From the NCBI RefSeq assembly GCF_000719265.1, contig NZ_JOFL01000034.1, positions 1-59,298 on the forward strand: a DNA stretch of 59,298 nt, read 5' to 3'. This DNA comes from Streptomyces roseoverticillatus. GTDB lineage: Bacteria; Actinomycetota; Actinomycetes; Streptomycetales; Streptomycetaceae. A program made the translations under genes and the position numbers. Each line of letters begins with the position of its first letter. Within the stretch, counting starts at the first letter, position 1. The notes under the pieces are model-generated. The model ran no database searches. It was given only the letters and a program-made list of their open reading frames with translations, and was not told where the DNA came from. Of this stretch, positions 27,290-35,363 are shown piece after piece.

Positions 27290-27325
27290 CGTGCCCGCCG
27301 GGGCTGCGCAGCCCCGGCGGGCACG
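27290..27325. terminator. 36-bp perfect palindrome, bidirectional terminator
   Basis: Arms 27290-27307 and 27308-27325 are perfect reverse complements with no loop bases, all GC-rich. The palindrome lies between the convergent paralogue B and XRE-type genes and can stop transcription from both sides. Confidence 0.7.
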
Positions 27326-27360
27326 GCAGCGCCAAGGGGCCAGCCGGCACCCCAGGGTGG

Positions 27361-28137
27361 TCAGGCAGCGACCTCCATCCCGCCTACATCAGGCTTGAGA
27401 AAACTGCGGAGGCTGCTGAGCCGTTGCTGGCCGTTGACGACGCTGACAGATGCGAGCTCCGCGCGGGCCTCATCGGCCACGGGGCGGTCCTGTTCTGTCG
27501 TGATCACCCACAAGATGAAGAGTTCCTCCCCTGCTGTGGCGGGGATGATGACGGGTGGAATGCGGCCGACTCCGTACACCTTGACCCAGGCAGCGAACCA
27601 CGGGATCAGGGCGCGGCCGGTGATCTCGCAGGCTTCCAGGAAGGCGATGTAGGAGAGCACGTACTTGGGGACCGTGCGGGCTCTGATGATGGCGTGTGCG
27701 GTGCTGTGGGGCAGCCGTCCGGGGCCGGCGTGCCGTTCCATTTCGCGGACTGAGGGACTACCAGCACGGCGGTAGGCGTCGCGCAGGGCACCGCTGAGGT
27801 CGCCGAGGTCGCGGACGAACTGGGGCTTGGGCACCACGGTAGTGCGGCGGGCGTCGCGTGCGGCGGTCACCGCCGCGTCCTGGGCTCGCTCGTACAGGAA
27901 GCGGGCTTCGTCGATGTCGCCGTGACCGCACAGGTGCACGTACTGGCATACCATCTCCCAGTCCGGCGGGCGGACGCCGCCCGACGCGGCGCGCTTGAGG
28001 GTGGCCTGCGAGCACAGGGCGCCTGCGGCGAGCTCGGCGTAGGTCCGGCCGGACGCGGCGCGCTGGGCGCGGAGGTAGGCGGCGAGCGCGCCGACCTCCG
28101 GCACCGTGTGATCGATCGGCTTTTCAGGTCGGGGCAT
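27361..28137 (-). CDS. XRE-type helix-turn-helix regulator
   Basis: The 258-residue protein has an N-terminal Cro/C1-type helix-turn-helix (about residues 15-60: YLRAQRAASGRTYAELA then ALCSQATLKRAASGG). A second, similar helix pair lies near 128-155 (SVREMERHAGPGRLPHSTAH). The C-terminal 90 residues are mixed, with RALIPWFAAWVKVYG. Regulators of this layout are frequent in Streptomyces accessory and integrative elements. The start is seven bases downstream of the small membrane gene's stop, so the two form an operon. Two direct-repeated palindromes upstream (28511-28600) are good candidate operators for self-regulation. The target genes are unknown. Confidence 0.78.
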   Translation of the reverse strand: MPRPEKPIDHTVPEVGALAAYLRAQRAASGRTYAELAAGALCSQATLKRAASGGVRPPDWEMVCQYVHLCGHGDIDEARFLYERAQDAAVTAARDARRTTVVPKPQFVRDLGDLSGALRDAYRRAGSPSVREMERHAGPGRLPHSTAHAIIRARTVPKYVLSYIAFLEACEITGRALIPWFAAWVKVYGVGRIPPVIIPATAGEELFILWVITTEQDRPVADEARAELASVSVVNGQQRLSSLRSFLKPDVGGMEVAA

Positions 28138-28143
28138 GGCGCC

Positions 28144-28428
28144 TCAGCTCCCCGAGCCGTTGGTCAGGGCGGCGTTCAGCAGCCGCCGCAGCAGCCCTCG
28201 TCCCCCGCCTGCGCTCCTCCCTCCCTTCACGCTGGCGGCCAACAGGACGGTGACGCCGACGACGCCGGCGGCGCCCAGGAAGATGGCCACGTCACGCACC
28301 GGCATGCGGGCGGCGAGGCTGAGGGTGACGGCCGCGGCGAGGTAGGCCACGAGCACGAGGGCCTGCGGCATGCCGAAGCGGCCAGCCGAATGCGCGGGTG
28401 AGGTGGGTGTCTGGTCGGTGTGCTGCAT
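28144..28428 (-). CDS. Small two-helix membrane protein, 94 residues
   Basis: The start ATG 28428 gives a 94-residue protein with two hydrophobic helices, at about residues 22-40 (ALVLVAYLAAAVTLSLAA) and 45-65 (VAIFLGAAGVVGVTVLLAAS). It ends in a basic tail (GRSAGGGRGLLRRLL). It is the first gene of an operon with the XRE-type regulator. Small membrane proteins next to regulators in Streptomyces integrative elements often take part in plasmid spread, but sequence evidence for that is lacking here. An alternative is a membrane anchor for signalling to the regulator. Confidence 0.6.
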   Translation of the reverse strand: MQHTDQTPTSPAHSAGRFGMPQALVLVAYLAAAVTLSLAARMPVRDVAIFLGAAGVVGVTVLLAASVKGGRSAGGGRGLLRRLLNAALTNGSGS

Positions 28429-28510
28429 CGGGAACCCCCCGAGGGACGGGCCGGGCGGCGGCCTGGGTGGGCCGCCGCCGGCTACCTGGTGCTGACTCAC
28501 CGAGCCGGGG

Positions 28511-28600
28511 GACCGCGAGGTGCTTGGCGGCACCTCGTACGCGGTCGTGGCTCGAACGGCGGAACCGCGAGGTGCTTGGCGGCGCCTCGTACGCGGTTCC
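28511..28600. promoter_or_regulatory. Two direct-repeated palindromes, candidate operator pair
   Basis: Two copies of a palindromic unit lie at 28511-28546 and 28561-28600, with equivalent bases exactly 52 bp apart (about five helical turns). Each has arms ACCGCG...AGGTGC and GCACCTCGTACGCGGT around TTGGCG, with one base changed in the second copy. They lie 83 bp upstream of the membrane/XRE operon start. Paired operators on one face of the helix fit cooperative binding by the XRE-type protein. Confidence 0.6.
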
Positions 28601-29239
28601 GTAATCACAAAGCGTCGCAGGCCCCATGCGTCTCGCGTAGCCGTTCACGGATTGGCTCAAGTACCGTCCAAGCGGGCGCCTGTTTGACGGCCTGCGGGCC
28701 AAAGTGGGGCTGACCTGCACGAACGGATGCGGCCGGAGAATTAGCTCACCCTGTGTCCCGGTTTTCTTGCTTCACGATGCCGTTCGTTGCCGGGATAGTC
28801 CTTATCAACTTGGTGCAGGGAGTTGGTACCTGACCTACACCAAGGCCCCCGCGAGTGCTGACTCAAACCGATTCACGAGGGGATCGCAAGAACCGTTGAT
28901 CAGGCTTGGCGACTGGTCAACACCATGAGGTCCTGCGGACCGCCCCTGGCACGGGCACCACTGCAGGCCTCGTCGGCCGGACGTCCCCCCGCAACTCCGA
29001 AAGCCGCAAGGCCAGGGAGTTCCGGGGTTCCGTCCTGCTGAAGGGATTACCGGCAGGCCCACCGCCTTCCGGACAACATGGTGAGGCACAGCCGTTATCG
29101 GCCGAGCCCCACCATCGCTTGCGCTGGGGCAAGCAACCGGACATCGGCCGCCCGCCCGAACATGACCTGCCGCCATCCCGGACAGGCCCACGGTGGAGTG
29201 ATGCATTGGGGGGTGAGCGAGCAGTGGGAGGCTGCCCAG
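28601..29239. other. Intergenic stretch with no gene seen
   Basis: No frame here looks like real protein. The part near 28720-28860 is less GC-rich than its surroundings, which may mark a promoter region for the operon on its left or a relic. Confidence 0.4.
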
Positions 29240-29455
29240 ATGGCTACCGCGCGTGACTACGACCGCCTGCTTGCCCGGCTCATGCCATTCGCCGGTGACC
29301 TGGCCGCCGTGGCGAAGGTCGTGACGGGCGAGCAGCTGAACGCCGAGTAGATCGGCCAGCTGATCACCCGCCTCGAAGCACGGTACGCCGAAATCGAGAT
29401 GGGCATCCGCATGTGCGAGGCCATCTCCGACGTGCTCCGTGAAGAGAACGGGTGA
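29240..29455 (+). pseudogene. Small gene interrupted by an in-frame TAG codon
   Basis: ATG 29240 follows GGGAGG by eight bases. The frame reads MATARDYDRLLARLMPFAGD and on to QLNAE, then TAG at 29348-29350. It continues in the same frame as IGQLITRLEARYAEIEMGIR and ends LREENG plus TGA at 29453-29455. Both halves are of one helical style, so it is a single gene of 71 codons broken by one amber codon, probably from CAG (Gln). It may be a recent pseudogene, a sequencing error, or a read-through gene. The family is not recognised. Confidence 0.55.
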
Positions 29456-29494
29456 TCACATCCCGCTGACCGGAGCTACGTCCAGCACCGCTCG

Positions 29495-30314
29495 TCACCC
29501 GACAGTCAGCTCCAGGCACCCTGCCGCCCGCAACACGTTCTCCTGGCGCTCGTCAGCGATCACCGCGTGCACTGCATCAACAACTCCGGCCAGCAGGTCC
29601 TCGAACATCTTCGCCGAGAGGAACTCGTACAGAGTGCTGGGCAGGTGGCCGGCCAGCGCAATGTGGGCAGGCGGGATGCCTTGATGGCGGCGCTTCCTCC
29701 TCACCCGCCCACTCAAGCTGCGCGACCCGGTAGGCGGCCAGCAGGCGTTTGTCGCTGCCGCCTGCGACCTTGTGGTGCTCACGGTCATCGAGGCAGCCGC
29801 AGGGCAGCCGCTCGGCGTATCCGCAGAACTCGGCGCCGAAGGACCCGCACTGCGGACACATCGTCCACTGGTACGGCTCGTCGCCGTAGACGCTCATCCC
29901 GTTCGCCTCGTGGAACCGCCACGGCCCGTTCCACGGGTCGGGGCGGCCCCACGTGTCGACGCCTGCCGTGTCGTCGGGGAAGAACGGGCCCTCGGTCAGC
30001 AGCGCTTTACCGTGCCACTCCTCCGGAACCTGCACCGGAAGGCAGCTTTCGGCCTCCTGGTCCCGGTCGCCGAGCCACTCGTCGCAGCCCGAGGCCGCCA
30101 TCGCGAACCGGCCCCACCACACCGGGGCCTCCACCTCCGCCATGAACCAGATCCGCTGCTCCGGCAGCCAGAACGCCGGCGTGCGCGGCGAGCCCTCGCT
30201 GTCGTAGAAGGTCACCGGCTCGTACGCCCACGGCACGCGCAGGTGGTCGAAGAACACCGACCAGCGGGCATGGAGCTCCGTACGGAACTCCGCCCTGATC
30301 ACCTCGTACGCCAC
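29495..30314 (-). pseudogene. Zinc-ribbon family paralogue C, N-terminal domain with frameshift
   Basis: The GTG at 30314 (VAYEVIRAEFRTEL) aligns with the start of paralogue B and has GGGAGC upstream. The first 180 residues match B: RWSVFFDHLRVPWAYEP, TPAFWLP, then CPQCGSFGAEF and CGC. As in B, the PD-(D/E)XK catalytic Asp is Ala. Coding quality continues in this frame to about 29690, then moves by one base to a frame reading GIPPAHIALAGHLPSTLYEF and ending ENVLRAAGCLELTVG at 29495. So a single-base frameshift near 29690 splits the gene, or the two parts are joined by recombination. The C-terminal zinc region of B is absent. Confidence 0.6.
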
Positions 30315-30636
30315 GTGCCGCTCCCTGCCGATGCCTCTGGGCTGTTGCCAGGCCTCACCCTCCACCCGGCAGGGCGAGCACCGATGCACGCCGTCACCGG
30401 TTCGGCCCATCTGTGTCCCTCTGCCGAGGTACGGCACTCGGCTGTCGGTGCCGCGCCGTAGCGTGCGCCCATGACGTTCACGTTCATACCGCCGGTTCCG
30501 GCGGAACAGATCCGGCAGCTGCCCACCCGGGACGTTGCGCTCCTCTTTCATTGCGGGCGGCATCGAGGTGACCAAGACCACACTCCCGAGTGGCCTCGCG
30601 CCTCGGCTCCCAAGCTCATAGCAGGCGGTTGAAGTA
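30315..30636. other. Intergenic stretch with no gene seen
   Basis: Neither strand shows a credible gene. It contains the upstream region of paralogue C and the 3' flank of the 161-residue hypothetical gene. Confidence 0.4.
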
Positions 30637-31122
30637 CTACGGAGCCTTGTTTGGACAATGGGTGTCCACCCATGTGGCCGTCAGGTCGCGGCAGGTCACG
30701 GTGAGCGTGCCCGGACGGAATGCGATCTCGTGGGTGCAGCCGCGTTCGTGCGGCAGGATCTCGTCCAAGATCACGGTTTCGAGGTTTGTCCACTCGGGAC
30801 CGGCGGGAGCGTCGACCTCGAAGGAGGAGACGCCCGTGTAACAAATGATCAGGTCCTCTTCGTGCTTCCAGCAGTTGTGCCGGAACCTGAGTTCGATCTC
30901 GTTGTTCTCGCCGCTGCTCGGGTCGCCGAACCGAACGAGTTCGAGACTCAGGTCTTTCACGCATCGTTTGCCGTAGAAGTCGTAGTGGTCCGTGTCGGTC
31001 GTGAACGAACGGGCTCCGGCCGGCAGGGCCTCAACGAACGAGGGAAGCCGTTCCAGGTAGTCGGTCGGGCTGATGACCCCTGTCAGCTCGCCAAACGTCG
31101 CGTTGAGGTTGACGTACTGCAT
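30637..31122 (-). CDS. Hypothetical protein, 161 residues
   Basis: ATG 31122 is preceded by AAGGAAC. The protein is acidic and appears beta-rich: MQYVNLNATFGELTGVISP, then HYDFYGKRCVKDLSLELVRF, IELRFRHNCWKHEEDLIICY and LTVTCRDLTATWVD. It has no signal peptide or membrane segment. The compact acidic beta fold resembles small immunity-type or hypothetical Streptomyces proteins, but I do not recognise a family and no toxin partner is adjacent. Confidence 0.68.
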   Translation of the reverse strand: MQYVNLNATFGELTGVISPTDYLERLPSFVEALPAGARSFTTDTDHYDFYGKRCVKDLSLELVRFGDPSSGENNEIELRFRHNCWKHEEDLIICYTGVSSFEVDAPAGPEWTNLETVILDEILPHERGCTHEIAFRPGTLTVTCRDLTATWVDTHCPNKAP

Positions 31123-31264
31123 CTATCGTTCCTTCATCCCCCACTCACCTCGGTGGGCTGCGGTTATCGTCACATGGCATGTCACCGTGCCGCCGTTCGA
31201 TTTCGTCGTGAGGCGGCTGAGATGACCACATGCCACGTCAGCTGCAGGATTCGATCGTGGTGCC

Positions 31265-31559
31265 GCGGGCTGCGGGGAGGCATCCAGCAACCCGACGTCC
31301 GGCACGTCGTGACCGCCCTGGGCTCCGGCGGCACGATGGCCGACCTGGTCGCCGCCCTGGGAGCCGAACGCGTCCTGGGCGTCGACGTCGGTGCACTCCC
31401 CGAATCCGCCTCCGTCACCGCCACCTTCGCCTCGGAACTCACCGGCAGCCAGGTGACAGCCGAGTCACGGTCCTGCTGCACACTGGCGGCCTGCCAGGAC
31501 TGTTTGGCCACGCCGAAGCAGCACACCGCATCGGCCAAACCCCGCACACCTACCGGTGA
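31265..31559 (+). pseudogene. Fragment of a D-cysteine desulfhydrase/ACC deaminase-like gene
   Basis: In one frame the sequence reads VRHVVTALGSGGTMADLVAA then LGAERVLGVDVGAL, matching the Gly-rich phosphate-binding loop of the PLP-dependent D-cysteine desulfhydrase/ACC deaminase family. After about 31460 the family resumes in another frame as VTVLLHTGGLPGLFGHAEA, the characteristic C-terminus. The catalytic Lys domain and more than half of the protein are missing, and the two parts are separated by a deletion and a frameshift. It cannot be functional. Confidence 0.65.
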
Positions 31560-31786
31560 CATCGCCCCCGCCCCAGGTCAACGAGATAGCGACCTGGTCC
31601 TCTCCCGCTGACGCCGCCGCCCTGCCGCCCCCCCGGTCGGAAGCGCACGCCGTACGAAGGGGGCGCGGGTGGCGACCTGTGCAGCGGCGCGGCCGTAGCC
31701 CCCGCAAGTAACCGTGCTGAGGCTGCGATGCTCTGTGCGCGGCCAACGTCCGTATGGGAAAGGCGGGCCTATTCAACGCGAGCTCG

Positions 31787-32068
31787 CTACACCTCGTCAG
31801 GAGGCCCCTGAAAATAGTGGGACTCCTGATCCGGTGGGCGCCTCACGTGGAGCCATCTTGAACTCGCAATTTTCTCCGGAGAGCGATCGGTCAGGACAAT
31901 CCTGTTGACTTTATACCCCTTGGACTCCAGGAAACGCTGCACAGTCTTCTCAGGGTCGACCTCGATCTGCTGACGTACTTCGTCGTCGAGTTCGAGGTTC
32001 AGCTTGATAGTTTCGAAGTCCCCTTCGCCGGTCCTTTCGACACTGCCTTTCAATCGTCCATCGGACAT
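31787..32068 (-). CDS. Small hypothetical protein, 93 residues
   Basis: ATG 32068 is supported by GGAGG six bases upstream, better than an in-frame upstream codon. The protein begins MSDGRLKGSVERTGEGDFET, then IKLNLELDDEVRQQIEVDPE and an SKGYKVNRIVLTD strand. The region is less GC-rich than its surroundings, with codon use (GAA, AAA, ATA) unlike its neighbours, suggesting recent transfer. No family is recognised. The polar C-terminal tail (RRPPDQESHYFQGPP) could be disordered or, less likely, a peptide core. Confidence 0.6.
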   Translation of the reverse strand: MSDGRLKGSVERTGEGDFETIKLNLELDDEVRQQIEVDPEKTVQRFLESKGYKVNRIVLTDRSPEKIASSRWLHVRRPPDQESHYFQGPPDEV

Positions 32069-32199
32069 GAAAAACCTCCGATTGGCTAGTGACACCTTTT
32101 TCGAGTTTCATCCACGGCCATCAAAAGGGCAACTTGAGACGGTGCCAAGCCGAACTGTGTAGCGGGCCGGATGCGCCCTGATGCCTCGCGAGTTGGCGC

Positions 32200-32611
32200 T
32201 GCCCGGGGCACCGGCATCCGCACGACCAAGTGCGGGATGGCCTTGATCGAAGCGCCGTGGCTGAACCGGCTGGTGGCCTGCCGGGCCGACTGGGAGGCCA
32301 CGCTCTCCGAGCTGGCCTCCATCACCGGCGACGACTACCTGTTTCGCCCGCACAGGAAGGTCGCAGCAGCAAAGAATCTGGTCAGCTCCTGGCCGGCCCG
32401 GCACCGGCCACCCGCCGGGCTACCGCAGTTGTCCACCAGGCGTCTGCGCTCGACGTGGATCGTGAAGCTGCTTGCCCTGGGCATTGCCCCGGCTCTGGTG
32501 GCCGAGTCGGCCGGCATGGCCTCCACCGCCGGTCTGGCTCCGTACTACCAATGGGTTCCGCCCTTGGACCGTGAGGCAGCTGCCCATCCGCTGCATGGGC
32601 GCCGCTCTTGA
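32200..32611 (+). pseudogene. C-terminal fragment of a tyrosine-recombinase-like integrase
   Basis: The frame contains LSTRRLRSTWIVKLLALGIA followed by AGMASTAGLAPYYQWVPPL. This resembles the catalytic C-terminal part of integrase-like proteins, where an RLRSTW helix and a terminal Tyr segment replace the H-x-x-R...Tyr box. The upstream part reads KCGMALIEAPWLNRLVACRA. About two thirds of a normal integrase is missing and there is no good start, so this is a fragment. It may mark an old integration event. Confidence 0.45.
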
Positions 32612-32864
32612 TGCATCCGCCGGGCGATCCGGATGGCGCGACCCGGCTGCTGCGGCCCAGACTCCGCCGAAGTGGTCCTGCCCAGATTTCCTAGGTGACT
32701 CCGGACAACAGAGCGGAGGATCGATTCCCCTTCCCCGTATGGGTGATCAGGGGATTTTCAGCCCACCTGGCTGGGCAGCTCACTGCCGGCCACCAGGCCG
32801 CAGTCCTTATCTGGCGCTATCTTGAGTCCTTGCAGGTCAGTACCAGACGGAGGTTGCAGTCACG
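32612..32864. other. Intergenic stretch with no gene seen
   Basis: No credible gene is visible between the integrase relic and the multicopper oxidase fragment. Confidence 0.35.
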
Positions 32865-33059
32865 TTAGGCACGTGTCGCGAAGCCGCTGATCCCGCCGGA
32901 CCAGGTGCGCGCCGCAGGGCGGCTCATCAGCGGGACGTCGCGCTTGCCGGTAGGCAGCGCGTGCTCCTGGTCGTCGTGGATGAGGAAGGAGCCGGCCAGG
33001 CCGCGCCAGACCTGCGGTCCGTCGAGTCCCGGCACGTCCAGCCCGGCCGTGCCCTCCAC
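32865..33059 (-). pseudogene. Fragment of a multicopper oxidase gene
   Basis: The minus-strand frame reads GPQVWRGLAGSFLIHDDQEH and PTGKRDVPLM. This matches the cupredoxin segment of multicopper oxidases, where a Tyr/Trp-x-Gly-hydrophobic-Ala-Gly strand is followed by a D-D/E-x-E loop and a DIPLM strand. No HxH copper ligands are present, and the sequence degenerates on both sides. It is a short relic without function. Confidence 0.45.
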
Positions 33060-33105
33060 ACCACCTCTTGTGCCGGGCGGCTGTGGATCCGGTCGGGGGT
33101 GCCGG

Positions 33106-34191
33106 TCAGCCGGGGCTGACGGTGCCGCGTGCGTACATCAACGTCCCGGTTCCGTAGGCGAGATGAGCCGTACCGTCCTTGCCAAACTCCAGGGACGGCC
33201 AGCCGTCGCCGGTGGCAACCGGCTGACTGGTCCACCCCGCGGGTCCGCGCCTGGCGAGCACGACCTGACCGTCGTCGAGGTAGGCGATGAACAGGGTCTG
33301 GTGCGGGTCGCCCGCGGCAGAAGGGAACCGGGGGCCGTTGGCGTCGTTGCCCTCGGCGACCACCTCGATCCTCGGCTCCGTCCCCACCGAGCTGGACCAG
33401 GCGCGCACGGTGCGTGTCCGGACGTCGGCGTACGCGACGAGCACCTTGGAGAAGAGGCCTCGGGCCATGGACACGCTCTCGGCGGCGCGCATGTCCGGGT
33501 CGATCACACCGTTGACGAAGGTCGGCGGGTGGGCGTCCTCGGCGTCGCTGACCTCTTCCTGCGCCAGCTTCAGCGGTTGCGGGATCACGGGCGACCCGTC
33601 GTCGAAGCCTTGGAAGTAGGCGAGCCTGAGCCCGGCGCTGTTGTCGAAGGCCAGCGACAGGCCTGTCCTCGCATCGCTCGGTGCGTCGACGTCGCTGATC
33701 TGCCAGGATCCGCCGATCTTCCGCGCGACCGCCGCAGAGTCGCCGTGGAACGCGTCGCGGTACCCGACGGTCGGGGTGTCGGCGAAGGGCGGATCGTTCA
33801 GGTTCGGCTCGATCTGCATGGAGACGTCGGCGGCGGAGCGCACGAAGAGCCCGGCCTGGGTGGGGATCGCCTCGAGGGACCAGCCGTCGTCGCGCCTGGT
33901 GCCGAAAATTGCATTGCCGCTGTCGCCGTCCCGGTAGGCGACGTGCGGGACGCCGCCCGAGTCGAAGCTCAGACTGATCCGCACGTCGTCCCCCGCGGGG
34001 AAGCCGCCCGTGTCCTCGTGCGTCCAGTGACCGTTGTGCCGACGGGCCACCCTCACGGCGGCGCCGGCCGCAGTACCGATCACATAGGCGACGGCGGGCG
34101 CCCCGGCGCCGTCCACAGCGAGGAAGGACTGCCCCACAACAGCGGAGTCATCGACAGCCTCCAAGGTGAACTGAAGGGCATGAGTGGTCAT
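33106..34191 (-). CDS. Beta-propeller-like hypothetical protein, 361 residues
   Basis: ATG 34191 is chosen because AAAGGAGG lies about eight bases upstream. The protein consists of repeated beta segments of a common style: SFLAVDGAGAPAVAYV, SLSFDSGGVPHVAYRDG, SLAFDNSAGLRLAYF and SLEFGKDGTAHLAYG. This is a propeller of about six or seven blades similar to those in sialidase-like and YVTN-type folds. Asp-box motifs are not convincing. No signal peptide or membrane helix is visible, so a cytoplasmic or non-classically exported protein is suggested. Family and ligand are not identified. The next gene to its left is the multicopper oxidase relic. Confidence 0.7.
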   Translation of the reverse strand: MTTHALQFTLEAVDDSAVVGQSFLAVDGAGAPAVAYVIGTAAGAAVRVARRHNGHWTHEDTGGFPAGDDVRISLSFDSGGVPHVAYRDGDSGNAIFGTRRDDGWSLEAIPTQAGLFVRSAADVSMQIEPNLNDPPFADTPTVGYRDAFHGDSAAVARKIGGSWQISDVDAPSDARTGLSLAFDNSAGLRLAYFQGFDDGSPVIPQPLKLAQEEVSDAEDAHPPTFVNGVIDPDMRAAESVSMARGLFSKVLVAYADVRTRTVRAWSSSVGTEPRIEVVAEGNDANGPRFPSAAGDPHQTLFIAYLDDGQVVLARRGPAGWTSQPVATGDGWPSLEFGKDGTAHLAYGTGTLMYARGTVSPG

Positions 34192-34490
34192 GACGAAGGC
34201 CTCCTTTCCACGCGGGAGAGGTTCGGGCGCGACGCCTCGAAGGGTGCGGCCTGCCATGTCTCCCTTCAGGTTACGACGCTCACCGGCGGCCCGCTGACCA
34301 GATCACCACCCGGTACGGGTGTGAGCCCGTTCCGGGCCGGAGTCGCTGAGCCCTTCGCTCGATCGTGGCAGCTGAATGCCCCATGCCGCACGTGCCATAC
34401 ACCCATCGGGTATCCCTAAGGCACGTGGCTTCCAGCCCCACTTGCCATACGTGCCTGATGGTTCCGAAGCCCCCTAGATAAAACCCCTAC
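34192..34490. other. Upstream region of the beta-propeller gene
   Basis: No gene seen. Near 34385-34465 the element GCACGTGCCATAC and close variants recur (GCACGT, CCATACGTGCC), forming short palindromes that may be regulatory or merely relics. Confidence 0.35.
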
Positions 34491-34638
34491 TCACCGGGAG
34501 CCACAGGTGCGCACCACTGTCAGGTGCTGTCGCAGCAGGACGACGGCCCGTTCGGGCTGTCCGGCCTCGCGGTGGCAGATCGCGCTCTGCGCCATCAGCC
34601 GGTCGGTGGTGTAACCGGCGCACAGCGGGCCGGTGCAG
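34491..34638 (-). pseudogene. C-terminal fragment of a TPR-type transcriptional regulator
   Basis: The minus strand reads GYTTDRLMAQSAICHREAGQ then PERAVVLLRQHLTVV and a stop at 34491-34493. This matches the TPR tail of Streptomyces helix-turn-helix regulators, where sensing helices count or bind a signal. The DNA-binding domain and most repeats are missing. It is a relic. Confidence 0.5.
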
Positions 34639-34645
34639 GTCGAAA

Positions 34646-34683
34646 ACGGGCAGGCCTCCCGTCCTTGTGGAAGACCTGCCCGT
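34646..34683 (-). terminator. Rho-independent terminator
   Basis: Arms 34646-34654 and 34675-34683 form a perfect 9-bp stem (ACGGGCAGG / CCTGCCCGT) followed on the minus strand by TTTT. It lies 17 bases past the stop of the 34701-35162 gene. Confidence 0.75.
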
Positions 34684-34700
34684 CATGTAACCGCTCGCTG

Positions 34701-35162
34701 TCAGGCGTCCGCTGGCCAGAACTGCAGGAGCCACCGCTCTACGCCGTGGACGGGGCCCGTCAGCCGGGTCTGCCGCTCAGCTTCTGCCCGTCCAGCAGCA
34801 GCTGCGCGGACGGCCCAGTGGCCGGGCCGTCCCAGAGAGATGCCGTTGCCCTGCTGCGGGCCGGTGTCCCACACGGCCAGCTCCCCCGTGGGCGTTTCGA
34901 TCACAGATTCCTCTACTTCGTCCCAATCCTGATGCAGGTCGCTGACGGGACAGGAATCCCAGATCTCCACAGAAACGGACACCGTATGGGTGTGGCCAGC
35001 GCTGCCGAGGTCGAGCCGCCCGGGGAAAGATTGAAGGAAGACACCCGACTTACTGGCGTCGGGATAAGGGATGGGAACGTCGTCGTGATAGAACTCCTGG
35101 ATTCCGAAGGAACCGTATTCCACACGGACATCCATATCTTTCTTACTGAGCAGAATCGGCAC
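34701..35162 (-). CDS. Hypothetical protein, 153 residues
   Basis: The GTG at 35162 gives a 153-residue protein with GGAGGG just upstream; a GTG four codons earlier is also possible. It reads PILLSKKDMDVRVEYGSFG, then GVFLQSFPGRLDLGS, HTVSVSVEIWDSCPVSD and a Trp-rich end with GHWAVRAAAAGRAEAE. It resembles a small beta sandwich followed by a helix. No signal peptide or catalytic motif is seen and the family is not recognised. A strong terminator follows. Confidence 0.65.
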   Translation of the reverse strand: MPILLSKKDMDVRVEYGSFGIQEFYHDDVPIPYPDASKSGVFLQSFPGRLDLGSAGHTHTVSVSVEIWDSCPVSDLHQDWDEVEESVIETPTGELAVWDTGPQQGNGISLGRPGHWAVRAAAAGRAEAERQTRLTGPVHGVERWLLQFWPADA

Positions 35163-35363
35163 TCTTCCCTCCACTGACGTGCTGGTTCAAGGCGTCCCGG
35201 ATCGGACAGATATTCTCACTGGAATACCGTGGATGCGGTAAATGACACAGGCGTCCTGTGTCTCATTTGGATACGCCCACCTTCCAGCGGGCTCCGTGCT
35301 GCGATGCATAGTCCCATTGCTGAGCCAGGGCGCAGGCCGCCCGGCCATCGGCGTCGAGGACTG

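Noticed and set aside
30315..30581. An N-terminal extension of paralogue C by 89 residues
   Set aside because: The GTG at 30314 aligns with the start of paralogue B and has a ribosome binding site; the extension is not protein-like.
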